64,000 nucleotides of DNA from assembly GCF_001536065.1 (NCBI RefSeq), contig NZ_CZVW01000005.1, positions 1-64,000 on the forward strand, read 5' to 3'. The position numbers were made by a program, and so were the translations under genes. Position 1 is the first letter of the stretch; each line of letters starts with the position of its first letter. Shown one piece after another: positions 1-7,930 of this stretch. The notes under the pieces were generated by a model. The model worked only from the letters and a program-made list of their open reading frames with translations, did no database searches and was not told the DNA's origin. The DNA comes from Candidatus Chryseopegocella kryptomonas (GTDB lineage: Bacteria > Bacteroidota > Ignavibacteria > Kryptoniales > Kryptoniaceae).

Positions 1-35
1 TGCTTCGCTCATTTGAAATTTTAAATTTTTTGTTT

Positions 36-698
36 TTAAAGAAGATAGAAAAATGCAAAAATGAAAACCCAAACAAGATCAACGAAATGCCAGTAAAGTC
101 CAGCAACCTCAACACCTTCATAAGAGCCACGCTTATCATAAATTCCCTTAGCAACTCTTATCGCCATAATCGTCAAAACGATCACGCCACTTAACACATG
201 CAAACCGTGAAAACCTGTTATCACAAAAAATGATGCTGTAAAAAGCGGAACGCCCCATGGATTGCTTGTCAAACGCGCTCCCTCGTGAATCAAATGACCC
301 CACTCATACGCCTGACACATTAAAAACAAAAGTCCCCCTCCAATCGTAAGCAAAAGATATTTAATAACTCCCTTCCTGTCCATTCTCTTACCTGCATCAA
401 CAGCAAGCGCCATAGTTAAACTACTGCAAATCAAAATAAATGTCATAATGCTGACAAAAAGCAACGGCAATTTTGCACTTGTAAAAGGAAACGCTGAAAA
501 AACTTCAATTCTACTTGGCCAGCTTGGCAAGCTCGCTCTCAATGAACCATAACCCGCAAGCAAACCTCCAAATGTAAACGCATCCGAAAGAATAAAAATC
601 CACATTGTAAATTTCTCACGTGATGCAAGCGGTGGCTTACCTCCACCCCATGGCGACTTCAAAACTTTTTCCTGTTCAAGGGTCACTTCCTGTGTCAT
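36..698 (-). CDS. Heme-copper oxidase subunit III (second copy)
   Basis: This 220-residue protein is a cytochrome c oxidase subunit III, a membrane subunit that stabilises subunit I of the aa3-type terminal oxidase. Five hydrophobic segments are visible at about residues 30-50, 75-98, 113-130, 150-175 and 195-218. The conserved features are FxWGHLIHEG, FFVITGFHGLHVLSG and LYWHFVDLVWVFIF. It is the last complete gene of the oxidase operon, 25 bases after another subunit III gene. Two adjacent short subunit III genes are common in Bacteroidota and Chlorobi oxidase loci, where they pair with a subunit IV; that gene would lie beyond the window edge. The start is an ATG. Confidence 0.9.
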   Translation of the reverse strand: MTQEVTLEQEKVLKSPWGGGKPPLASREKFTMWIFILSDAFTFGGLLAGYGSLRASLPSWPSRIEVFSAFPFTSAKLPLLFVSIMTFILICSSLTMALAVDAGKRMDRKGVIKYLLLTIGGGLLFLMCQAYEWGHLIHEGARLTSNPWGVPLFTASFFVITGFHGLHVLSGVIVLTIMAIRVAKGIYDKRGSYEGVEVAGLYWHFVDLVWVFIFAFFYLL

Positions 699-723
699 TT
701 TAAACGATCTCCAGATTTTGTTT

Positions 724-1374
724 TTAAGTTGTGACTTTTATAAAAACGAAAAGATAAAGCCATAAAATGTCAAGAAAATGCCAATAAGTTATGCAAAGTT
801 CAACGCCAAGTTTATTGCGAGAACTATAATACCCAAGCAACGATTTAACAAAAACATAAATCAACGATATAACTCCACCTGCAAGATGAACCGCATGAGC
901 CCCTGTTAAAAGATAAAAAAACGAACTTGATGGATTTGTGCTGACATATATTCCCATCTCTCTCAATTGATTCCATCCCATCACTTGACCTGCAAGAAAG
1001 AGCAAACCTAAAAAAGTTGAAATCGCAAATAAAACTTTAAACGAAGCCACTTTATCCCTTCTCAATTGAAAATAACTTAACTGAATTGTCAAACTGCTCA
1101 AAAGCAAAACAAAAGTGTTGAACCAAAAAATTTCTGGCATTTCAAATCTCAACCAGTTTCCTGCCGAATGTCTGACAATGTATGCACTTGTTAAAGCAGA
1201 AAAAAGCATTATAATTGCTGATATAAAAAGCCATAAACCAAACTTTGCGGGCTGAACGGGCAAAGCATATGAAGAAGAATGCCCGCCAGCACCACCGCCA
1301 CCTCCGTTGCTATAAGTCCCATTAAAATCTATATCCATCGCCCCAGATTTCGGTCGCTTTTTCTCTATCACCAT
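724..1374 (-). CDS. Heme-copper oxidase subunit III (first copy)
   Basis: This 216-residue protein is a second cytochrome oxidase subunit III-type protein. After a Gly-rich cytoplasmic N-terminus (about residues 23-32) it has five membrane segments and the family signatures FFYLLTGAHAVHLAGG and ITYWHFLDILWLYLF. It is clearly homologous to the downstream gene but diverged, so it is not a recent duplication. A GGAGGCGAG ribosome binding site precedes the ATG. It lies 23 bases after ctaB in the same operon. The two subunits probably both assemble with CtaC and CtaD. That pairing is inferred from the gene order. Confidence 0.9.
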   Translation of the reverse strand: MVIEKKRPKSGAMDIDFNGTYSNGGGGGAGGHSSSYALPVQPAKFGLWLFISAIIMLFSALTSAYIVRHSAGNWLRFEMPEIFWFNTFVLLLSSLTIQLSYFQLRRDKVASFKVLFAISTFLGLLFLAGQVMGWNQLREMGIYVSTNPSSSFFYLLTGAHAVHLAGGVISLIYVFVKSLLGYYSSRNKLGVELCITYWHFLDILWLYLFVFIKVTT

Positions 1375-1397
1375 TTTATCTCGCCTCCGAAATTTTT

Positions 1398-2261
1398 TTA
1401 AATTTTGTCAATCAAAAGTATTATCAAAATCAAAGGAAGATAAATTTCCGCCGTCAACATAATTTTTTTCGCAGAACGAACGGATGCATCTTTCAAAAGT
1501 GAAAGTGCTTGAGCAAAAAACAACACCCCACCAAAAACAGAAACAAGCAAAGCATATTTCCCTGCAAATCCTGCAATTGTTGGCATAAGTCCCATCGGCA
1601 AAAGCATAAATGTGTAAATTGCAAGATTAATTGCAACACTCCTACTGTCCGAAGATGGCAAAACTTTAAAACCCGCCCTTTCATAATCAGATTTACATAT
1701 CAAAGCAATTGACCAAAAATGTGGGAATTGCCACAAAAATTGAATCCCAAATAAAATCACCGCACCAAGTTCAATTTCACCTCTCACAGCAGTCCAACCA
1801 ATTACAGGCGGTATCGCCCCAGGAATTGCTCCAACAAAAGTGCAAAGCGGAGTTATCCTTTTCAAAGGAGTATAAGCAAAGACATAAATCAAAAAGGCAA
1901 TTAAAGCAAGCAATGCGCTGATGAAATTAACATAAGTGTAAAGGATGAATTGACCAAAAATTAACATTAAAATTGCAATCAAAATTGCCGTGTGCTTCTT
2001 CATTCTCCCACGTGGAATTGGTCTGCCAGCAGTTCTTTTCATCAAAGCATCAACCCCAGCCTCAAAAACCTGATTCATCGCATTCGCAGAACCAACAACA
2101 AGAAAAACTCCAATCACTGTCATAATAAAACCAAACCAATCAACAACACCTCTATTTGCAATTAAATATCCCATCACAGTCGTAAAAACAACAAGCGATG
2201 TCAAACGATGTTTTATCAAAATGAGAAAATCACCCAAAAAGTTTGAAACTTTTTTAATCAT
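1398..2261 (-). CDS. ctaB: Protoheme IX farnesyltransferase
   Basis: CtaB (CyoE/COX10) farnesylates protoheme to heme O, the first step in making heme A for the oxidase encoded in this operon. It is an integral membrane UbiA-superfamily prenyltransferase. The two Asp-rich or conserved regions are visible as NAMNQVFEAGVDALMKRTAGRP (around residues 61-82) and YTPLKRITPLCTFVGAIPGA, followed by QFLWQFPHFWSIALICKSDY. The length of 287 residues is normal. The ATG at 2261 is chosen over an upstream TTG because GGAGGTTGAAG directly precedes it. The ribosome binding site is made from the last codons of ctaA, so the two genes are probably translationally coupled. Confidence 0.95.
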   Translation of the reverse strand: MIKKVSNFLGDFLILIKHRLTSLVVFTTVMGYLIANRGVVDWFGFIMTVIGVFLVVGSANAMNQVFEAGVDALMKRTAGRPIPRGRMKKHTAILIAILMLIFGQFILYTYVNFISALLALIAFLIYVFAYTPLKRITPLCTFVGAIPGAIPPVIGWTAVRGEIELGAVILFGIQFLWQFPHFWSIALICKSDYERAGFKVLPSSDSRSVAINLAIYTFMLLPMGLMPTIAGFAGKYALLVSVFGGVLFFAQALSLLKDASVRSAKKIMLTAEIYLPLILIILLIDKI

Positions 2262-2263
2262 CT

Positions 2264-3310
2264 TCAACCTCCCGATTTTGTCAAAACTAATTCACTTTCA
2301 ACTCTCTCCGAAACCGCAACACCTTTCCAACTCAAAACTGCAAGAACAAGCGTTGTCCCAAACAAAGTCGCACCCGTTGCAACATGAAGAATTGTAATTG
2401 GAACAGAAAGTTTCGTCCATACAACTAAAGCACCAAGCAAAATTTGAAGAATAATCAAAACAATCCAAACCTTTGCAAATTGACTTAACAATTCAACTCT
2501 CTTTTTTATAGCCAAAACAGACGCATAAATTCCAAAACCAGCAACAACAAAAGCCCAAACTCTATGAGCAAAATGAATCGCCACCTTAAATTGAAGTTCA
2601 GCATAACTTATCGGAAAAGGCGCATTTGGCTCATAAGGAAGATTTCCAAACGGCGGAATCAATCTCCCAAATGAAAGTGGAAAATCAGGAATTATATTTC
2701 CAGATTGAGTATGCCTTACGAGAGCACCGATAAGAATTTGAATAAATGCAAAAACAAATGTTAAAGTGTATAATTTTGCAATTTTTACACCAGTGTTAAT
2801 TTCGTTCAACTTAAATTTTTCCCACGCTTTTGAAGTGAAAAGAGCGATCAAAAAAGTCATGCATAAAACAATTTCAGCAAGCGTTGCATGAGTAATAGCA
2901 ATTGCCATTCTAACAGGTTCAACATGTCCAACTGAAAAAAGACCTGTTACAGTATCTTGAAGATTTGGATTTGAAACAACGAGAACTCTTAATCCACCAA
3001 GCGTTGCTTGAAGAATGACCGCAACAAATGCGACAACTCCAAACACTTTCATATACTTTGGCTGTTTACTTCGCAAAAGCCATATCATAAGTATCGTTAT
3101 CAAAATTGCAACCGTCCCCGCAACAAGCCGATGTCCGTGTTCATACAAAACTCCACCTGCCATTCTCGGGAATAATGTTCCATAAGAAAGTGGCCAATCT
3201 GGAACCGCATCTCCTGACCCTGTGCTTGTGACCGAAGCGCCAACGCCAATTAAAAACACAGCAAATATAGCGGTTAAAATTGCAAACCTATGTAAATTTT
3301 TTGAATACAT
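2264..3310 (-). CDS. ctaA: Heme A synthase
   Basis: CtaA (COX15) oxidises heme O to heme A in the cytoplasmic membrane. The 348-residue protein shows eight membrane segments in two halves. It carries the conserved histidines in YEHGHRLVAG, ITHATLAEIVLC, VRHTQSG and IHFAHRVWAF, plus the TSTGSGDAVPDWPLSYG entry motif. The gene sits between ctaD and ctaB, separated from ctaD by a hairpin with a U-tract, so its expression may depend on read-through. Together with ctaB it supplies heme A to CtaD. Confidence 0.94.
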   Translation of the reverse strand: MYSKNLHRFAILTAIFAVFLIGVGASVTSTGSGDAVPDWPLSYGTLFPRMAGGVLYEHGHRLVAGTVAILITILMIWLLRSKQPKYMKVFGVVAFVAVILQATLGGLRVLVVSNPNLQDTVTGLFSVGHVEPVRMAIAITHATLAEIVLCMTFLIALFTSKAWEKFKLNEINTGVKIAKLYTLTFVFAFIQILIGALVRHTQSGNIIPDFPLSFGRLIPPFGNLPYEPNAPFPISYAELQFKVAIHFAHRVWAFVVAGFGIYASVLAIKKRVELLSQFAKVWIVLIILQILLGALVVWTKLSVPITILHVATGATLFGTTLVLAVLSWKGVAVSERVESELVLTKSGG

Positions 3311-3330
3311 TTCAAACTAACTTTATTTTT

Positions 3331-3360
3331 CCAAAAAGCGGGGAGAAATTTTCTCCCCGC
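3331..3360 (-). terminator. Intrinsic terminator between ctaD and ctaA
   Basis: A perfect 10-bp stem (GCGGGGAGAA pairing with TTCTCCCCGC) with a 3-base loop is followed on the minus strand by a TTTTT run. It lies 14 bases after the ctaD stop and would partly end transcription of ctaC-ctaD before the heme A and subunit III genes. No separate promoter was seen for ctaA, so partial termination to set subunit ratios is plausible. Confidence 0.85.
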
Positions 3361-3373
3361 AGTTTTAAAATTT

Positions 3374-5140
3374 TCACTTTGTTTCAACTTTAACTGGAAC
3401 CGTCTGCGGAATGTAATCCTCTTCTGCACCAGGGACACTGTATTCATAAGGACCACGATAAACAACAGGGGTTTCAGGACCCCAATTGCCATGGGGTGGT
3501 GGCGAATCCGTCTGCCATTCAAGCGTCGTCGCCTTCCAAGGATTTTTATCCGCTTTCTTGCCTTTGAATATGCTCCAGAAGAAATTGAAGAGGAATAACA
3601 ACTGCGCTGCTCCAGCTACAAACGCCGCAATCGTTATAAATTTGTTTAAGCCAAGAAATTGAGATGTAAAGTTATACTCTGTAAACGCATAATACCTCCT
3701 TGGAACACCCGCAATGCCTTGGAAAAACATCGGGAAGAAAATTAAATAAACACCGATAAATGAACCCCAAAAATGAAGTTTACCAAGTTTATCGTTCATC
3801 ATTCTCCCAAACATTTTCGGGAACCAATGATAAACACCTGCAAACATCCCAAAAGCAGCTGATGTAGCCATTGTAAAGTGGAAATGCGCAACAACAAAAT
3901 ATGTATCGTGCAATTGAATGTCAACAGGCGCCGTCGCAAGAAAAGCTCCTGTTAATGCACCCGGGATAAACAATCCAAGGAAACCAAGTGCAAATAACAT
4001 CGCTGGCGTAAATCTCAAATTACCACGCCATATCGTGACAAGATAATTAAAAACTAAAATTGCTGTTGGAAATGAAATTGCAAGCGTCGTGATAACAAAA
4101 ACCTCACCTAAAACCGGATTCATTCCGCTTACATACATATGATGCCCCCAAACGATCATACTTAAAGCTCCAATTCCAATTATCGCACCAACACTGACTT
4201 TATAAGCAAATAACGGCTTTCTCGCATTTGTTGCAAGAATTTCACCAACAAGAGAAAAAGCAGGTATTGCAACTATGTAAACTTCCGGATGCCCCAAAAA
4301 CCAAAACAAATGTTGCCATAAAATTGGATTTCCACCTTCGTGAGGAACCGGCTGACCACCGAGAACTAATCCACTTGGGACAAAAAAGCTCGTCCCAAAT
4401 TCACGATCAAAAATTAACATAACTGCACCAGCAAGCAAAACAGGAAATGAAAGAAGCCCAAGTATAGCAGTTACAAACATTCCCCACACAGTTATGGGCA
4501 ATCTTCCCATTGACATTCCCTTCGTTCTGAAATTCAAAGTTGTCGTTATATAGTTTAATGCACCAAGAAGCGAAGACACTATAAACAAAGCCATACTTAT
4601 AAGCCAAAGCGTTGCGCCTAAGTCAGCACCCGGAATTGAATTTTTAAGCGCACTCAATGGCGGATAAAATGTCCAGCCAACCGCTGCTGGTCCCGTTTGA
4701 ATAAAAAATGAAGCAAGCATCACAACAGAAGCTGCAAAAAATACCCAGTATGATAGCATGTTCAAAACAGGAAAAGCCATATCCCTTGCTCCAATCTGCA
4801 AAGGTATAAGATAATTTGAAAATGTCCCGCTCAAACCAGCAGTCAAGAGAAAGAAAACCATAATTGTTCCATGCATTGTGATCAAAGCAACATAAAACTC
4901 GGGTTTCAAAATTCCACCCTCAGCCCATTTTCCGAGAATTTTTTCAAGTATCGGCATCGGCTGATTTGGATACGCAAGTTGCAATCTCATCAACCAAGAT
5001 AAAATCATTCCAACTACTCCCCAAAATATTCCCGTGATCAAATACTGCCTTGCTATTGTTTTATGGTCTGTGCTGAAGATATATTTCGTTATAAAACTTT
5101 GTTTATGTGCAACCTCCGTATGTTCCGTGTGAATTGCCAT
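3374..5140 (-). CDS. ctaD: Cytochrome c oxidase subunit I (aa3 type)
   Basis: This is the catalytic subunit that reduces oxygen at the heme a3-CuB site. The 588-residue protein has about twelve membrane segments. The CuB ligands are in GHPEVYI and WGHHMY, and the heme ligand region is LHDTYFVVAHFHF. The D-channel entrance Asp (GARDMAFPVLN) and the HPEVY glutamate are present, giving an A1-like pattern. The position of the canonical K-channel lysine, normally PTG(I/V)K, reads PTAIL with a TTA leucine codon at 4055-4057 (residue 362). The C-terminal tail (about residues 540-588) is hydrophilic. A strong GGAGGAAAAG site precedes the ATG, 23 bases after ctaC. Confidence 0.97.
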   Translation of the reverse strand: MAIHTEHTEVAHKQSFITKYIFSTDHKTIARQYLITGIFWGVVGMILSWLMRLQLAYPNQPMPILEKILGKWAEGGILKPEFYVALITMHGTIMVFFLLTAGLSGTFSNYLIPLQIGARDMAFPVLNMLSYWVFFAASVVMLASFFIQTGPAAVGWTFYPPLSALKNSIPGADLGATLWLISMALFIVSSLLGALNYITTTLNFRTKGMSMGRLPITVWGMFVTAILGLLSFPVLLAGAVMLIFDREFGTSFFVPSGLVLGGQPVPHEGGNPILWQHLFWFLGHPEVYIVAIPAFSLVGEILATNARKPLFAYKVSVGAIIGIGALSMIVWGHHMYVSGMNPVLGEVFVITTLAISFPTAILVFNYLVTIWRGNLRFTPAMLFALGFLGLFIPGALTGAFLATAPVDIQLHDTYFVVAHFHFTMATSAAFGMFAGVYHWFPKMFGRMMNDKLGKLHFWGSFIGVYLIFFPMFFQGIAGVPRRYYAFTEYNFTSQFLGLNKFITIAAFVAGAAQLLFLFNFFWSIFKGKKADKNPWKATTLEWQTDSPPPHGNWGPETPVVYRGPYEYSVPGAEEDYIPQTVPVKVETK

Positions 5141-5163
5141 TGTCTTTTCCTCCGTAAATTTTT

Positions 5164-6012
5164 TTAGTAATAGATATCACCAGCCGGTGTCTGTTCACTC
5201 AACCACTGTTTAACTTCTTCCATCGGCTTGACAACAACTGGCAATTTCATTCTATAATGTCCAAGTCCACAAAGTTCAGCGCATGCAAGCTCAAATTCCC
5301 CTTCTTTCTTCGGAACAAACCATGTCCTCGTTGTCATCCCGGGGACAGCATCCTGCTTAACTCTGAAATTCGGCAGAAAAGGACTGTGTATCACATCTTT
5401 TGATCTGATTAAAAGAACAACAGGGTGATCAAGTGGCAAATACATAATCCCCTGCCCCGCTGGAAAGACAATATCATCTTTTGCAGCTTCATCACTTATA
5501 TCAATCCCAAGCGGGTTATCGTATGAAATCAAACTTGGATCAGTCCTACCAAATTTTCCATCTGGACCCGGATACCTTAAACTCCAAGCAAATTGCTCTC
5601 CTGTGATCTCAACAAGAAAAGCATCCTTTGGAATTTCACCATGAATTTTTCCCCAAAGCGAAGCACCACCGAGAAATTCAGCGCTTATTTCAAGAATTAT
5701 CACAACGAGAGTTCCAGGCAAAATTGACCACAAAATCTCCTTACGAGTAGTCCCCGGAAGATAAAACGCTTTTTTCCCAGGTTGACCAGAATACCTAAAA
5801 ATGAAATATGATAAAACCAATTCACTGATGACGAACAAAATCCCAGCAATTATAAAAATTGTGATAAAAATTCTGTCAATCGTTTCTCTATCCGATGCAA
5901 GTTCCGGAAGCCACCATCCATTTCTTAACACAATCCACACACTCGCAATCATACCAAAAACAAAGAAAAACAAAAATAATAATCCGTGAAATTTGCTCTG
6001 CTTTTCTTCCAT
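5164..6012 (-). CDS. ctaC: Cytochrome c oxidase subunit II
   Basis: CtaC carries the binuclear CuA centre that receives electrons from cytochrome c on the periplasmic side. Two N-terminal membrane hairpin segments (about residues 10-32 and 48-72) precede a cupredoxin domain. The CuA ligands are seen in DVIHSPFLP and CAELCGLGHYRM (His, Cys, Glu, Cys, His, Met). There is no C-terminal CxxCH motif, so this is not a caa3-type fused subunit and an external donor is needed. The insert before the domain (PGPDGKFGRTDPSLISYDNP) is typical of Bacteroidota/Chlorobi proteins. It is followed by ctaD. Confidence 0.96.
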   Translation of the reverse strand: MEEKQSKFHGLLFLFFFVFGMIASVWIVLRNGWWLPELASDRETIDRIFITIFIIAGILFVISELVLSYFIFRYSGQPGKKAFYLPGTTRKEILWSILPGTLVVIILEISAEFLGGASLWGKIHGEIPKDAFLVEITGEQFAWSLRYPGPDGKFGRTDPSLISYDNPLGIDISDEAAKDDIVFPAGQGIMYLPLDHPVVLLIRSKDVIHSPFLPNFRVKQDAVPGMTTRTWFVPKKEGEFELACAELCGLGHYRMKLPVVVKPMEEVKQWLSEQTPAGDIYY

Positions 6013-6027
6013 GGCTTTCTAACCCTT

Positions 6028-6729
6028 TTATTTCTTCCTTTCAAATGTGAATTCTATCGTCTTGACTTCTCCTGCCTTAACAGTCACGGTTTGCGTCTGC
6101 GTCCCTAATCTCTCATGCCACGCTTCAATTGTATACGTTCCAGGCGGAAGATTTTTAATTTCAAATTCACCTTTATCATTTGTCACACTGTAGAATGGAT
6201 GATCAAGAACTCCCGCATACGCACTCATCCAAGGATGAACATCGCATTTGAAAGGAACCATAATCTCGGGAGTGTCAAAGGTATGATAACTCTTCATCCC
6301 TTTAACTGGTTGCCCAATGTTAAATGGCTTGTTCTTTTTTGGTGTTGCGTGGATATTATGAAGCAACGGGTCACTATTCCTGACCTCAAGCTTTTGCCCT
6401 ACCATTATTCCAAACACATGCGGATGATACCAGCAACCCTGTTGATCAAGAACAACTGGTTCGGAAGGCGGATTATATTTGCCTTTTACTCCTTCCTTCA
6501 CATAGACAAATACCCACTTCAAAGTCCCATTCTGATTGACAACGACATCTTCAGCTTGAACTTGCTTCCCACCGTGTATAGCATCACATTGACGATCAGC
6601 TTTCATGCTTATCAATCTTGGCTTCGGGGCTTCACCGCTAAATTTTACTACCCCCTTTACCGTTGCATTTTGTGCAAATGCGAAGGAAATGAAACTAAAC
6701 AACAAAACGATGGAAATTAATTTTTTCAT
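6028..6729 (-). CDS. Exported plastocyanin-like copper protein with carboxypeptidase-regulatory domain
   Basis: This 233-residue exported protein opens the oxidase operon. After a signal peptide (about residues 1-19) it has a cupredoxin-like domain with likely copper ligands in NIHATP and FKCDVHPWM (Cys, His, Met). The last 60 residues form a carboxypeptidase-regulatory-like beta-sandwich (TNDKGEFEIKNLPPGTYTIEAW). Family members are often annotated as methylamine utilisation or plastocyanin-like proteins. Its place immediately upstream of ctaC suggests a role as electron donor or copper carrier for CuA, which is inference. The ATG at 6729 is preferred over the TTG at 6741 because GGTGAT lies just before it and the signal peptide starts there. 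Confidence 0.82.
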   Translation of the reverse strand: MKKLISIVLLFSFISFAFAQNATVKGVVKFSGEAPKPRLISMKADRQCDAIHGGKQVQAEDVVVNQNGTLKWVFVYVKEGVKGKYNPPSEPVVLDQQGCWYHPHVFGIMVGQKLEVRNSDPLLHNIHATPKKNKPFNIGQPVKGMKSYHTFDTPEIMVPFKCDVHPWMSAYAGVLDHPFYSVTNDKGEFEIKNLPPGTYTIEAWHERLGTQTQTVTVKAGEVKTIEFTFERKK

Positions 6730-6749
6730 TTCAATCACCAATTTTTATT

Positions 6750-6780
6750 TTAAATTAGGATAAATGCCATCCTAATTTAA
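6750..6780 (-). promoter_or_regulatory. Palindromic operator candidate of the oxidase operon
   Basis: Two perfect 12-bp arms, TTAAATTAGGAT and ATCCTAATTTAA, are separated by seven bases. The distal arm overlaps the candidate -10 element and the rest covers the expected transcription start, as a repressor site would. The inner core TTAGGA/TCCTAA recurs as a compact palindrome over the cytochrome P460 promoter at 32878-32892, although the spacing differs. Confidence 0.55.
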
Positions 6781-6802
6781 TACATTAAAAAATAAAAGTC
6801 AA
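6774..6802 (-). promoter_or_regulatory. Promoter of the oxidase operon
   Basis: On the minus strand TTGACT is followed after 17 bases by TAAATT. The expected start is about 35 to 40 bases upstream of the copper-protein ATG. The same layout is seen at many other transcription units in this window. Confidence 0.55.
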
Positions 6803-6888
6803 GTTTTCATAACCTCACAAAATTAGAATTTGCTCATCAAACTCCGAAAACGAAATTAAATGGATAAAATCCAAGCGCGGGATGAAAC

Positions 6889-6917
6889 TTGAAAGAGAAA
6901 AAATTTATTCGTATATT
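6889..6917 (+). promoter_or_regulatory. Promoter of tRNA-Arg
   Basis: TTGAAA and TATATT are separated by exactly 17 bases, and the -10 element extends to TATATTTA. The tRNA begins 13 bases after the -10 element, which is the expected short leader for a tRNA promoter. Confidence 0.65.
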
Positions 6918-6929
6918 TAAAGTGAATTT

Positions 6930-7003
6930 GCGCCCGTAGCTCAACTGGATAGAGCGTCTGGCTACGGACCAGAAGGTTGGGGGTTCGAGTCCCTCCGGGC
7001 GTG
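6930..7003 (+). tRNA. tRNA-Arg (anticodon ACG)
   Basis: The 74-base cloverleaf is complete. The acceptor stem GCGCCCG pairs with CGGGCGT, with one G-U pair at the end. The D-arm is GCTC/GAGC, the anticodon stem TCTGG/CCAGA encloses CTACGGA (anticodon ACG), and the T-loop is TTCGAGT. The 3' CCA is not encoded, since CTA follows the discriminator G, so CCA must be added by a nucleotidyltransferase. The ACG anticodon is normally edited to ICG by TadA. It reads CGN codons. Confidence 0.96.
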
Positions 7004-7011
7004 CTAACTTA

Positions 7012-7350
7012 TTACTTCTCTTCTTCGCTTTCTTCACCTGTGCTTAATCCGAGATCTCCAAAGAGTTGCATTCTTGCTTTCTCTGACATCATGCTTGGAT
7101 TCCATCTCGGCTCCCACACAACAACGACATCCGCATCTTTAACACCAGGGATTTTAAGCAATCTTTCTCTCACCTGCTGACTTATAAATGTATGCGCAGG
7201 GCAACCCGGAGCTGTAAGCGTCATCTTAACACCAACCCAATCATCAATAATTTTTACCTCATAAACAAGCCCAAGGTCAACGATATTTATCGGGATTTCT
7301 GGGTCATAGCACTCTCTCAAAGCTTCATATACTTGTTCTTCTGTCACCAT
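7012..7350 (-). CDS. SufT-like metal-sulfur cluster assembly factor (DUF59/MIP18 family)
   Basis: This 112-residue protein belongs to the DUF59 (MIP18) family, which includes SufT and PaaD and acts in maturing iron-sulfur proteins. The diagnostic features are the N-terminal CYDPEIPINIVDLGLVYEV and the central LTAPGCPAHTFISQQV with the reactive cysteine, followed by VVVVWEPRWNPSMMSEKAR. The length is normal for a stand-alone SufT. It is a single gene converging on the tRNA, 8 bases away. It probably serves the many Fe-S proteins encoded nearby (NuoE/F, 2-oxoacid oxidoreductase), but the link is only by function. Confidence 0.88.
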   Translation of the reverse strand: MVTEEQVYEALRECYDPEIPINIVDLGLVYEVKIIDDWVGVKMTLTAPGCPAHTFISQQVRERLLKIPGVKDADVVVVWEPRWNPSMMSEKARMQLFGDLGLSTGEESEEEK

Positions 7351-7408
7351 GGCTGTTTCAATTTTTTGTTTTTCTTTTAATATAACACCTCATTGAAACT
7401 TTTAAAAA

Positions 7409-7927
7409 TTATTTTCTTTTCTTCCGTGCCTTAACGCTTGATTCGTAAAGTTCAAGTTTTTCAAGAAGTTGAATTGTTTTGTCTATCTGCTCACGTAATT
7501 CCATAAACGATGAAATTACCCTGTTTAAATCTTCACTTGCTATATCTTTTTCAGAATAAATTTGTGCAATCAAATTTTCAAGCCCCGCCCTCATCTTTTG
7601 ATAACTTTTTAAAAACGCATCACGCATCAATTTTGGTGTCAATTTAACAGAGCGAAGTTTCACCCGTGGTCCAGTTCCATATATTTCAATCTGCATTAAA
7701 AGTTTCTCAACGCTTTCGGGCAAATCATAAAAAGTTGTTTCACTGGTTTCAACAACTTCAAATTTCCTGCTTCGCTTTAAGAAGTTTACAAACTCTGAAA
7801 AAGAAGGAAGATTTATTTCAGGATGATTATACTTTATCAAAAGATAAATTTTCCTCGCCGGGACAAGTATCTCATCATCTTTTGCAATTATCTCCTCAAT
7901 TATTTTTGAAAGTTTGCGATTTGACAT
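7409..7927 (-). CDS. Uncharacterised protein, possible winged-helix N-terminus
   Basis: I do not recognise this 172-residue protein. The first 70 residues (ending near TTFYDLPESVEKLL) are mixed alpha and beta and could be a small winged-helix fold. The rest is mostly helical and charged with likely coiled coil between about 110 and 160, ending in a basic tail (KARKKRK). It has no signal peptide and no membrane segment, so it is cytoplasmic. It starts 3 bases after the stop of the ABC ATPase and is the last gene of the run that includes aroA. A regulatory role is possible but not shown. Confidence 0.7.
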   Translation of the reverse strand: MSNRKLSKIIEEIIAKDDEILVPARKIYLLIKYNHPEINLPSFSEFVNFLKRSRKFEVVETSETTFYDLPESVEKLLMQIEIYGTGPRVKLRSVKLTPKLMRDAFLKSYQKMRAGLENLIAQIYSEKDIASEDLNRVISSFMELREQIDKTIQLLEKLELYESSVKARKKRK

Positions 7928-7930
7928 CTC

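Noticed and set aside
1-12. ATG-AGC-GAA-GCA on the minus strand at the window edge, perhaps the start of an oxidase subunit IV gene
   Set aside because: Only four codons are inside the window and there is no clear ribosome binding site, so it cannot be supported.
6837-7037. 66-codon minus-strand frame containing LARPEGLEPPTFWSVARRSIQLSYG
   Set aside because: It is the reverse complement of the tRNA-Arg gene, a well-known false protein produced by antisense reading of tRNA.
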